Shown: in pieces, positions 22,001 through 33,951 of the stretch
Layout: each line of letters starts with the position of its first letter
Position numbering within the stretch: position 1 is the first letter of the stretch
Assembly (NCBI GenBank): GCA_030435675.1
Contig: CM059621.1
Coordinates: 17,795,241-17,859,240, forward strand
DNA from: Steinernema hermaphroditum
Taxonomy: Eukaryota; Nematoda; Chromadorea; Rhabditida; Steinernematidae
DNA: 64,000 nt
Direction of reading: 5' to 3'
The notes under the pieces: generated by a model
Told to the model about the DNA's origin: nothing
Database searches by the model: none
The model's input: the letters and a program-made list of their open reading frames with translations, nothing else
Translations under genes and position numbers: made by a program

Positions 22001-25000
22001 ATGGTACTTTGGAGCAGGAGGGTCAGATGCAGAGCTTTTGGTATGAGCGGGGGCCCTGCTGTCTCGAATTGAAAGTTTTGCAGGAAACTAAGATAGTCCA
22101 CAGTAATCCCAACGGGAATAGGCGCGTTCGATCAGGCTCGTGCAGTTCTACAAGATCCAATCATAAAAATGCTATGGTACTTTGGAGCAGGAGGGTCAGA
22201 TGCAGAGCTTTTGGTATGAGCGGGGGCCCTGCTGTCTCGAATTGAAAGTTTTGCAGGAAACTAAGATAGTCCACAGTAATCCCCACGGGAGTAGGCGCGT
22301 TCGATCAGGCTCGTGCAGTTCTACAAGATCCAATCATAAAAATGCTATGGTACTTTGGAGCAGGAGGGTCAGATGCAGAGCTTTTGGTATGAGTGGGGGC
22401 CCTGCTGTCTCGAATTGAAAGTTTTGCAGGAAACTAAGATAGTCCACAGTAAATCCCAACGGGAATAGGCGCGTTCGATCAGGCTCGTGCAGTTCTACAA
22501 GATCCAATCATAAAAATGCTATGGTACTTTGGAGCAGGAGGGTCAGATGCAGAGCTTTTGGTATGAGCGGGGGCCCTGCTGTCTCGAATTGAAAGTTTTG
22601 CAGGAAACTAAGATAGTCCACAGTAAATCCAACGGGAATAGGCGCGTTCGATCAGGCTCGTGCAGTTCTACAAGATCCAATCATAAAAATGCTATGGTAC
22701 TTTGGAGCAGGAGGGTCAGATGCAGAGCTTTTGGTATGAGCGGGGGCCCTGCTGTCTCGAATTGAAAGTTTTGCAGGAAACTAAGATAGTCCACAGTAAA
22801 TCCCAACGGGAGTAGGCGCGTTCGATCAGGCTCGTGCAGTTCTACAAGATCCAATCATAAAAATGCTATGGTACTTTGGAGCAGGAGGGTCAGATGCAGA
22901 GCTTTTGGTATGAGCGGGGGCCCTGCTGTCTCGAATTGAAAGTTTTGCAGGAAACTAAGATAGTCCACAGTAAATCCAGCGGGAGTAGGCGCGTTCGATC
23001 AGGCTCGTGCAGTTCTACAAGATCCAATCATAAAAATGCTATGGTACTTTGGAGCAGGAGGGTCAGATGCAGAGCTTTTGGTATGAGCGGGGGCCCTGCT
23101 GTCTCGAATTGAAAGTTTTGCAGGAAACTAAGATAGTCCACAGTAAATCCAACGGGAGTAGGCGCGTTCGATCAGGCTCGTGCAGTTCTACAAGATCCAA
23201 TCATAAAAATGCTATGGTACTTTGGAGCAGGAGGGTCAGATGCAGAGCTTTTGGTATGAGCAAGGGCCCTGCTGTCTCGAATTGAAAGTTTTGCAGGAAA
23301 CTAAGATAGTCCACAGTAAATCCAACGGGAGTAGGCGCGTTCGATCAGGCTCGTGCAGTTCTACAAGATCCAATCATAAAAATGCTATGGTACTTTGGAG
23401 CAGGAGGGTCAGATGCAGAGCTTTTGGTATGAGCGGGGGCCCTGCTGTCTCGAATTGAAAGTTTTGCAGGAAACTAAGATAGTCCACAGTAAATCCCAAC
23501 GGGAGTAGGCGCGTTCGATCAGGCTCGTGCAGTTCTACAAGATCCAATCATAAAAATGCTATGGTACTTTGGAGCAGGAGGGTCAGATGCAGAGCTTTTG
23601 GTATGAGCGGGGGCCCTGCTGTCTCGAATTGAAAGTTTTGCAGGAAACTAAGATAGTCCACAGTAAATCCAACGGGAGTAGGCGCGTTCGATCAGGCTCG
23701 TGCAGTTCTACAAGATCCAATCATAAAAATGCTATGGTACTTTGGAGCAGGAGGGTCAGATGCAGAGCTTTTGGTATGAGCAAGGGCCCTGCTGTCTCGA
23801 ATTGAAAGTTTTGCAGGAAACTAAGATAGTCCACAGTAATCCCAACGGGAATAGGCGCGTTCGATCAGGCTCGTGCAGTTCTACAAGATCCAATCATAAA
23901 AATGCTATGGTACTTTGGAGCAGGAGGGTCAGATGCAGAGCTTTTGGTATGAGCGGGGGCCCTGCTGTCTCGAATTGAAAGTTTTGCAGGAAACTAAGAT
24001 AGTCCACAGTAAATCCAACGGGAGTAGGCGCGTTCGATCAGGCTCGTGCAGTTCTACAAGATCCAATCATAAAAATGCTATGGTACTTTGGAGCAGGAGG
24101 GTCAGATGCAGAGCTTTTGGTATGAGCAAGGGCCCTGCTGTCTCGAATTGAAAGTTTTGCAGGAAACTAAGATAGTCCACAGTAATCCCAACGGGAGTAG
24201 GCGCGTTCGATCAGGCTCGTGCAGTTCTACAAGATCCAATCATAAAAATGCTATGGTACTTTGGAGCAGGAGGGTCAGATGCAGAGCTTTTGGTATGAGC
24301 GGGGGCCCTGCTGTCTCGAATTGAAAGTTTTGCAGGAAACTAAGATAGTCCACAGTAAATCCAACGGGAGTAGGCGCGTTCGATCAGGCTCGTGCAGTTC
24401 TACAAGATCCAATCATAAAAATGCTATGGTACTTTGGAGCAGGAGGGTCAGATGCAGAGCTTTTGGTATGAGCAAGGGCCCTGCTGTCTCGAATTGAAAG
24501 TTTTGCAGGAAACTAAGATAGTCCACAGTAATCCCAACGGGAATAGGCGCGTTCGATCAGGCTCGTGCAGTTCTACAAGATCCAATCATAAAAATGCTAT
24601 GGTACTTTGGAGCAGGAGGGTCAGATGCAGAGCTTTTGGTATGAGCAAGGGCCCTGCTGTCTCGAATTGAAAGTTTTGCAGGAAACTAAGATAGTCCACA
24701 GTAATCCCAACGGGAGTAGGCGCGTTCGATCAGGCTCGTGCAGTTCTACAAGATCCAATCATAAAAATGCTATGGTACTTTGGAGCAGGAGGGTCAGATG
24801 CAGAGCTTTTGGTATGAGCAAGGGCCCTGCTGTCTCGAATTGAAAGTTTTGCAGGAAACTAAGATAGTCCACAGTAAATCCAACGGGAGTAGGCGCGTTC
24901 GATCAGGCTCGTGCAGTTCTACAAGATCCAATCATAAAAATGCTATGGTACTTTGGAGCAGGAGGGTCAGATGCAGAGCTTTTGGTATGAGCAAGGGCCC

Positions 25001-28000
25001 TGCTGTCTCGAATTGAAAGTTTTGCAGGAAACTAAGATAGTCCACAGTAAATCCCAACGGGAATAGGCGCGTTCGATCAGGCTCGTGCAGTTCTACAAGA
25101 TCCAATCATAAAAATGCTATGGTACTTTGGAGCAGGAGGGTCAGATGCAGAGCTTTTGGTATGAGCGGGGGCCCTGCTGTCTCGAATTGAAAGTTTTGCA
25201 GGAAACTAAGATAGTCCACAGTAAATCCAACGGGAGTAGGCGCGTTCGATCAGGCTCGTGCAGTTCTACAAGATCAATCATAAAAATGCTATGGTACTTT
25301 GGAGCAGGAGGGTCAGATGCAGAGCTTTTGGTATGAGCGGGGGCCCTGCTGTCTCGAATTGAAAGTTTTGCAGGAAACTAAGATAGTCCACAGTAAATCC
25401 CAACGGGAGTAGGCGCGTTCGATCAGGCTCGTGCAGTTCTACAAGATCCAATCATAAAAATGCTATGGTACTTTGGAGCAGGAGGGTCAGATGCAGAGCT
25501 TTTGGTATGAGCGGGGGCCCTGCTGTCTCGAATTGAAAGTTTTGCAGGAAACTAAGATAGTCCACAGTAAATCCAACGGGAGTAGGCGCGTTCGATCAGG
25601 CTCGTGCAGTTCTACAAGATCCAATCATAAAAATGCTATGGTACTTTGGAGCAGGAGGGTCAGATGCAGAGCTTTTGGTATGAGCAAGGGCCCTGCTGTC
25701 TCGAATTGAAAGTTTTGCAGGAAACTAAGATAGTCCACAGTAATCCCAACGGGAATAGGCGCGTTCGATCAGCTCGTGCAGTTCTACAAGATCCAATCAT
25801 AAAAATGCTATGGTACTTTGGAGCAGGAGGGTCAGATGCAGAGCTTTTGGTATGAGCGGGGGCCCTGCTGTCTCGAATTGAAAGTTTTGCAGGAAACTAA
25901 GATAGTCCACAGTAAATCCCAACGGGAGTAGGCGCGTTCGATCAGGCTCGTGCAGTTCTACAAGATCCAATCATAAAAATGCTATGGTACTTTGGAGCAG
26001 GAGGGTCAGATGCAGAGCTTTTGGTATGAGCGGGGGCCCTGCTGTCTCGAATTGAAAGTTTTGCAGGAAACTAAGATAGTCCACAGTAAATCCAACGGGA
26101 GTAGGCGCGTTCGATCAGGCTCGTGCAGTTCTACAAGATCCAATCATAAAAATGCTATGGTACTTTGGAGCAGGAGGGTCAGATGCAGAGCTTTTGGTAT
26201 GAGCAAGGGCCCTGCTGTCTCGAATTGAAAGTTTTGCAGGAAACTAAGATAGTCCACAGTAATCCCAACGGGAATAGGCGCGTTCGATCAGGCTCGTGCA
26301 GTTCTACAAGATCCAATCATAAAAATGCTATGGTACTTTGGAGCAGGAGGGTCAGATGCAGAGCTTTTGGTATGAGCAAGGCCCTGCTGTCTCGAATTGA
26401 AAGTTTTGCAGGAAACTAAGATAGTCCACAGTAAATCCAACGGGAGTAGGCGCGTTCGATCAGGCTCGTGCAGTTCTACAAGATCCAATCATAAAAATGC
26501 TATGGTACTTTGGAGCAGGAGGGTCAGATGCAGAGCTTTTGGTATGAGCGGGGGCCCTGCTGTCTCGAATTGAAAGTTTTGCAGGAAACTAAGATAGTCC
26601 ACAGTAATCCAACGGGAGTAGGCGCGTTCGATCAGGCTCGTGCAGTTCTACAAGATCCAATCATAAAAATGCTATGGTACTTTGGAGCAGGAGGGTCAGA
26701 TGCAGAGCTTTTGGTATGAGCAAGGGCCCTGCTGTCTCGAATTGAAAGTTTTGCAGGAAACTAAGATAGTCCACAGTAATCCAAACGGGAGTAGGCGCGT
26801 TCGATCAGGCTCGTGCAGTTCTACAAGATCCAATCATAAAAATGCTATGGTACTTTGGAGCAGGAGGGTCAGATGCAGAGCTTTTGGTATGAGCGGGGGC
26901 CCTGCTGTCTCGAATTGAAAGTTTTGCAGGAAACTAAGATAGTCCACAGTAAATCCAACGGGAGTAGGCGCGTTCGATCAGGCTCGTGCAGTTCTACAAG
27001 ATCCAATCATAAAAATGCTATGGTACTTTGGAGCAGGAGGGTCAGATGCAGAGCTTTTGGTATGAGCAAGGGCCCTGCTGTCTCGAATTGAAAGTTTTGC
27101 AGGAAACTAAGATAGTCCACAGTAAATCCCAACGGGAGTAGGCGCGTTCGATCAGGCTCGTGCAGTTCTACAAGATCCAATCATAAAAATGCTATGGTAC
27201 TTTGGAGCAGGAGGGTCAGATGCAGAGCTTTTGGTATGAGCAAGGGCCCTGCTGTCTCGAATTGAAATTTGCAGGAAACTAAGATAGTCCACAGTAAATC
27301 CAACGGGAGTAGGCGCGTTCGATCAGGCTCGTGCAGTTCTACAAGATCCAATCATAAAAATGCTATGGTACTTTGGAGCAGGAGGGTCAGATGCAGAGCT
27401 TTTGGTATGAGCAAGGGCCCTGCTGTCTCGAATTGAAAGTTTTGCAGGAAACTAAGATAGTCCACAGTAAATCCAACGGGAGTAGGCGCGTTCGATCAGG
27501 CTCGTGCAGTTCTACAAGATCCAATCATAAAAATGCTATGGTACTTTGGAGCAGGAGGGTCAGATGCAGAGCTTTTGGTATGAGCAAGGGCCCTGCTGTC
27601 TCGAATTGAAAGTTTTGCAGGAAACTAAGATAGTCCACAGTAAATCCAACGGGAGTAGGCGCGTTCGATCAGGCTCGTGCAGTTCTACAAGATCCAATCA
27701 TAAAAATGCTATGGTACTTTGGAGCAGGAGGGTCAGATGCAGAGCTTTTGGTATGAGCGGGGGCCCTGCTGTCTCGAATTGAAAGTTTTGCAGGAAACTA
27801 AGATAGTCCACAGTAAATCCAACGGGAGTAGGCGCGTTCGATCAGGCTCGTGCAGTTCTACAAGATCCAATCATAAAAATGCTATGGTACTTTGGAGCAG
27901 GAGGGTCAGATGCAGAGCTTTTGGTATGAGCAAGGGCCCTGCTGTCTCGAATTGAAAGTTTTGCAGGAAACTAAGATAGTCCACAGTAAATCCCAACGGG

Positions 28001-31000
28001 AGTAGGCGCGTTCGATCAGGCTCGTGCAGTTCTACAAGATCCAATCATAAAAATGCTATGGTACTTTGGAGCAGGAGGGTCAGATGCAGAGCTTTTGGTA
28101 TGAGCAAGGGCCCTGCTGTCTCGAATTGAAAGTTTTGCAGGAAACTAAGATAGTCCACAGTAAATCCAACGGGAGTAGGCGCGTTCGATCAGGCTCGTGC
28201 AGTTCTACAAGATCCAATCATAAAAATGCTATGGTACTTTGGAGCAGGAGGGTCAGATGCAGAGCTTTTGGTATGAGCAAGGGCCCTGCTGTCTCGAATT
28301 GAAAGTTTTGCAGGAAACTAAGATAGTCCACAGTAAATCCAACGGGAGTAGGCGCGTTCGATCAGGCTCGTGCAGTTCTACAAGATCCAATCATAAAAAT
28401 GCTATGGTACTTTGGAGCAGGAGGGTCAGATGCAGAGCTTTTGGTATGAGCAAGGGCCCTGCTGTCTCGAATTGAAAGTTTTGCAGGAAACTAAGATAGT
28501 CCACAGTAAATCCAACGGGAGTAGGCGCGTTCGATCAGGCTCGTGCAGTTCTACAAGATCCAATCATAAAAATGCTATGGTACTTTGGAGCAGGAGGGTC
28601 AGATGCAGCTTTTGGTATGAGCGGGGGCCCTGCTGTCTCGAATTGAAAGTTTTGCAGGAAACTAAGATAGTCCACAGTAAATCCAACGGGAGTAGGCGCG
28701 TTCGATCAGGCTCGTGCAGTTCTACAAGATCCAATCATAAAAATGCTATGGTACTTTGGAGAGCAGGAGGGTCAGATGCAGAGCTTTTGGTATGAGCAAG
28801 GGCCCTGCTGTCTCGAATTGAAAGTTTTGCAGGAAACTAAGATAGTCCACAGTAAATCCAACGGGAGTAGGCGCGTTCGATCAGGCTCGTGCAGTTCTAC
28901 AAGATCCAATCATAAAAATGCTATGGTACTTTGGAGCAGGAGGGTCAGATGCAGAGCTTTTGGTATGAGCAGGGCCCTGCTGTCTCGAATTGAAAGTTTT
29001 GCAGGAAACTAAGATAGTCCACAGTAAATCCAACGGGAGTAGGCGCGTTCGATCAGGCTCGTGCAGTTCTACAAGATCCAATCATAAAAATGCTATGGTA
29101 CTTTGGAGCAGGAGGGTCAGATGCAGAGCTTTTGGTATGAGCAAGGGCCCTGCTGTCTCGAATTGAAAGTTTTGCAGGAAACTAAGATAGTCCACAGTAA
29201 ATCCAACGGGAGTAGGCGCGTTCGATCAGGCTCGTGCAGTTCTACAAGATCCAATCATAAAAATGCTATGGTACTTTGGAGCAGGAGGGTCAGATGCAGA
29301 GCTTTTGGTATGAGCAAGGGCCCTGCTGTCTCGAATTGAAAGTTTTGCAGGAAACTAAGATAGTCCACAGTAAATCCAACGGGAGTAGGCGCGTTCGATC
29401 AGGCTCGTGCAGTTCTACAAGATCCAATCATAAAAATGCTATGGTACTTTGGAGCAGGAGGGTCAGATGCAGAGCTTTTGGTATGAGCGGGGGCCCTGCT
29501 GTCTCGAATTGAAAGTTTTGCAGGAAACTAAGATAGTCCACAGTAAATCCCAACGGGAGTAGGCGCGTTCGATCAGGCTCGTGCAGTTCTACAAGATCCA
29601 ATCATAAAAATGCTATGGTACTTTGGAGCAGGAGGGTCAGATGCAGAGCTTTTGGTATGAGCGGGGGCCCTGCTGTCTCGAATTGAAAGTTTTGCAGGAA
29701 ACTAAGATAGTCCACAGTAAATCCAACGGGAGTAGGCGCGTTCGATCAGGCTCGTGCAGTTCTACAAGATCCAATCATAAAAATGCTATGGTACTTTGGA
29801 GCAGGAGGGTCAGATGCAGAGCTTTTGGTATGAGCAAGGGCCCTGCTGTCTCGAATTGAAAGTTTTGCAGGAAACTAAGATAGTCCACAGTAAATCCAAC
29901 GGGAGTAGGCGCGTTCGATCAGGCTCGTGCAGTTCTACAAGATCCAATCATAAAAATGCTATGGTACTTTGGAGCAGGAGGGTCAGATGCAGAGCTTTTG
30001 GTATGAGCAAGGGCCCTGCTGTCTCGAATTGAAAGTTTTGCAGGAAACTAAGATAGTCCACAGTAAATCCAACGGGAGTAGGCGCGTTCGATCAGGCTCG
30101 TGCAGTTCTACAAGATCCAATCATAAAAATGCTATGGTACTTTGGAGCAGGAGGGTCAGATGCAGAGCTTTTGGTATGAGCAAGGGCCCTGCTGTCTCGA
30201 ATTGAAAGTTTTGCAGGAAACTAAGATAGTCCACAGTAAATCCAACGGGAGTAGGCGCGTTCGATCAGGCTCGTGCAGTTCTACAAGATCCAATCATAAA
30301 AATGCTATGGTACTTTGGAGCAGGAGGGTCAGATGCAGAGCTTTTGGTATGAGCAAGGGCCCTGCTGTCTCGAATTGAAAGTTTTGCAGGAAACTAAGAT
30401 AGTCCACAGTAAATCCAACGGGAGTAGGCGCGTTCGATCAGGCTCGTGCAGTTCTACAAGATCCAATCATAAAAATGCTATGGTACTTTGGAGCAGGAGG
30501 GTCAGATGCAGAGCTTTTGGTATGAGCAAGGGCCCTGCTGTCTCGAATTGAAAGTTTTGCAGGAAACTAAGATAGTCCACAGTAAATCCAACGGGAGTAG
30601 GCGCGTTCGATCAGGCTCGTGCAGTTCTACAAGATCCAATCATAAAAATGCTATGGTACTTTGGAGCAGGAGGGTCAGATGCAGAGCTTTTGGTATGAGC
30701 GGGGGCCCTGCTGTCTCGAATTGAAAGTTTTGCAGGAAACTAAGATAGTCCACAGTAAATCCAACGGGAGTAGGCGCGTTCGATCAGGCTCGTGCAGTTC
30801 TACAAGATCCAATCATAAAAATGCTATGGTACTTTGGAGCAGGAGGGTCAGATGCAGAGCTTTTGGTATGAGCAAGGGCCCTGCTGTCTCGAATTGAAAG
30901 TTTTGCAGGAAACTAAGATAGTCCACAGTAAATCCAACGGGAGTAGGCGCGTTCGATCAGGCTCGTGCAGTTCTACAAGATCCAATCATAAAAATGCTAT

Positions 31001-31006
31001 GGTACT
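19062..31006 (+). repeat. Subarray 4: strongly homogenised B block
   Basis: About 69 monomers, most with 'cagtaaatccaacgggagta', 'ttctacaagatcc' and 'gctatgg'. From about 19.2 to 22.2 kb the form 'gagcgggggccc' dominates; from about 24.4 kb 'gagcaagggccc' dominates. Starting at 23569 there is a dimer alternation of the two forms through about 24433, and a three-monomer pattern appears at 25299-25817 and again at 25818-26337. A hybrid 'gtaaatcccaac', which makes a 174-bp monomer, recurs near 22449, 22799, 23489, 25049, 25395, 25915, 27124, 27989 and 29546. No copy has TTTGAT. Several 1-3 bp indels occur between 25.2 and 29.0 kb. Confidence 0.9.
28968..28981. repeat. Perfect 14-bp palindrome AGCAGGGCCCTGCT
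   Basis: A shortened G run turns 'gagcaagggccctgctg' or its relatives into a perfect 14-bp inverted repeat with no spacer. The usual form has only the inner 8 bp, AGGGCCCT. Confidence 0.9.
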
Positions 31007-33951
31007 TTGGAGCAGGAGGGTCAGATGCAGAGCTTTTGGTATGAGCAAGGGCCCTGCTGTCTCGAATTGAAAGTTTTGCAGGAAACTAAGATAGTCCACA
31101 GTAAATCCAACGGGAGTAGGCGCGTTTGATCAGGCTCGTGCAGTTCTACAAGATTCAATCATAAAAATGCTATGGTACTTTGGAGCAGGAGGGTCAGATG
31201 CAGAGCTTTTGGTATGAACAAGGCCTCAGCTGTCTCGAATTGAAAGTTTTGCAGGAAACTAAGATAGTCCACAGTAAATCCAACGGGAATAGGCGCGTTT
31301 GATCAGGCTCGTGCAGTTCTACAAGATCCAATCATAAAAATGCTATGGTACTTTGGAGCAGGAGGGTCAGATGCAGAGCTTTTGGTATGAGCAAGGCCCT
31401 GCTGTCTCGGATTGAAAGTTTTGCAGGAAACTAAGATAGTCCACAGTAATCCCAACGGGAGTAGGCGCGTTTGATCAGGCTCGTGCAGTTCTACAAGATC
31501 CAATCATAAAAATGCTATGGTACTTTGGAGCAGGAGGGTCAGATGCAGAGCTTTTGGTATGAGCGGGGGCCCTGCTGTCTCGAATTGAAAGTTTTGCAGG
31601 AAACTAAGATAGTCCACAGTAATCCCAACGGGAGTAGGCGCGTTCGATCAGGCTCGTGCAGTTCTACAAGATCCAATCGTAAAAATGCTATGGTACTTTG
31701 GAGCAGGAGGGTCAGATGCAGAGCTTTTGGTATGAGCAAGGGGCCTGCTGTCTCGAGGTGAAAGTTTTGCAGGGGGGAAAAACTAAGATAGTCCACAGTA
31801 ATCCCAACGGGAGTAGGCGCGTTTGATCAGGCTCGTGCAGTTCTACAAGATTCAATCATAAAAATGCTATGGTACTTTGGAGCAGGAGGGTCAGATGCAG
31901 AGCTTTTGGTATGAGCGGGGGCCCTGCTGTCTCGAATTGAAAGTTTTGCAGGAAACTAAGATAGTCCACAGTAAATCCAACGGGAGTAGGCGCGTTTGAT
32001 CAGGCTCGTGCGGTTCTACAAGATCCAATCATAAAAATGCTATGGTACTTTGGAGCAGGAGGGTCAGATGCAGAGCTTTTGGTATGAGCAAGGGCCCTGC
32101 TGTCTCGAATTGAAAGTTTTGCAGGAAACTAAGATAGTCCACAGTAAATCCAACGGGAATAGGCGCGTTTGATCAGGCTCGTGCAGTTCTACAAGATTCA
32201 ATCATAAAAATGCTATGGTACTTTGGAGCAGGAGGGTCAGATGCAGAGCTTTTGGTATGAGCAGGGCCCTGCTGTCTCGAATTGAAGGTTTTGCAGGAAA
32301 CTAAGATAGTCCACAGTAAATCCAGCGGGAGTAGGCGCGTTCGATCAGGCTCGTGCAGTTCTACAACATCCAATCATAAAAATGCTATGGTACTTTGGAG
32401 CAGGAGGGTCAGATGCAGAGCTTTTGGTATGAGCGGGGGCCCTGCTGTCTCGAATTGAAAGTTTTGCAGGAAACTAAGATAGTCCACAGTAAACCCAACG
32501 GGAGTAGGCGCGTTCGATCAGGCTCGTGCAGTTCTACAAGATCCAATCATAAAAATGCTATGGTACTTTGGAGCAGGAGGGTCAGATGCAGAGCTTTTGG
32601 TATGAGCGGGGGCCCTGCTGTCTCGAATTGAAAGTTTTGCAGGAAACTAAGATAGTCCACAGTAATCCCAACGGGAATAGGCGCGTTTGATCAGGCTCGT
32701 GCAGTTCTACAAGATCCAATCGTAAAAATGATATGGTACTTTGGAGCAGGAGGGTCAGATGCAGAGCTTTTGGTATGAGCAAGGGCCCTGCTGTCTCGAA
32801 TTGAAAGTTTTGCAGGAAACTAAGATAGTCCACAGTAAACCCAACGGGAGTAGGCGCGTTCGATCAGGCTCGTGCAGTTGTACAAGATTCAATCATAAAA
32901 ATGCTATGGTACTTTGGAGCAGGAGGGTCAGATGCAGAGCTTTTGGTATGAGCGAGGGCCCTGCTGTCTCGAAGTGAAAGTTTTGCAGGAAACTAAGATA
33001 GTCCACAGTAAACCCAACGGGAATAGGCGCGTTTGATCAGGCTCGTGCAGTTCTACAAGATCCAATCATAAAAATGCTATGGTACTTTGGAGCAGGAGGG
33101 TCAGATGCAGAGCTTTTGGTATGAGCAAGGGCCCTGCTGTCTCGAATTGAAAGTTTTGCAGGAAACTAAGATAGTCCACAGTAAACCCAACGGGAGTAGG
33201 CGCGTTCGATCAGGCTCGTGCAGTTCTACAAGATCCAATCATAAAAATGCTATGGTACTTTGGAGCAGGAGGGTCAGATGCAGAGCTTTTGGTATGAGCA
33301 AGGGCCCTGCTGTCTCGAATTGAAAGTTTTGCAGGAAACTAAGATAGTCCACAGTAATCCCAACGGGAATAGGCGCGTTTGATCAGGCTCGTGCAGTTCT
33401 ACAAGATTCAATCATAAAAATGCTATGGTACTTTGGAGCAGGAGGGTCAGATGCAGAGCTTTTGGTATGAGCAAGGGCCCTGCTGTCTCGAATTGAAAGT
33501 TTTGCAGGAAACTAAGATAGTCCACAGTAATCCCAACGGGAATAGGCGCGTTCGATCAGGCTCGTGCAGTTCTACAAGATCCAATCATAAAAATGCTATG
33601 GTACTTTGGAGCAGGAGGGTCAGATGCAGAGCTTTTGGTATGAGCAAGGGCCCTGCTGTCTCGAATTGAAAGTTTTGCAGGAAACTAAGATAGTCCACAG
33701 TAAACCCAACGGGAGTAGGCGCGTTCGATCAGGCTCGTGCAGTTCTACAACATCCAATCATAAAAATGCTATGGTACTTTGGAGCAGGAGGGTCAGATGC
33801 AGAGCTTTTGGTATGAGCAAGGGCCCTGCTGTCTCGAATTGAAAGTTTTGCAGGAAACTAAGATGGTCCACAGTAATCCCAACGGGAATAGGCGCGTTTG
33901 ATCAGGCTCGTGCAGTTCTACAAGATCCAATCATAAAAATGCTATGGTACT
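31007..33951 (+). repeat. Decayed patch 2: TTTGAT monomers
   Basis: TTTGAT returns near 31125, 31299, 31469, 31821, 31996, 32168, 32686, 33031, 33371 and 33898, mixed with intact copies. Other marks are 'gaacaaggcctcagctg' near 31216, 'ctcgaggtgaaag' near 31753, a six-base expansion of the purine tract at 31771-31783, 'atcgtaaaaatg' near 31677 and 32719, and 'gtaaaccc' at 96-110. Many monomers carry 'acatcc' or 'agattc' at 135-151. The patch resembles 16639-19061 in type of damage. Confidence 0.87.
32260..32273. repeat. Perfect 14-bp palindrome
   Basis: Same AGCAGGGCCCTGCT form as at 28968, in a monomer of decayed patch 2. Confidence 0.9.
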
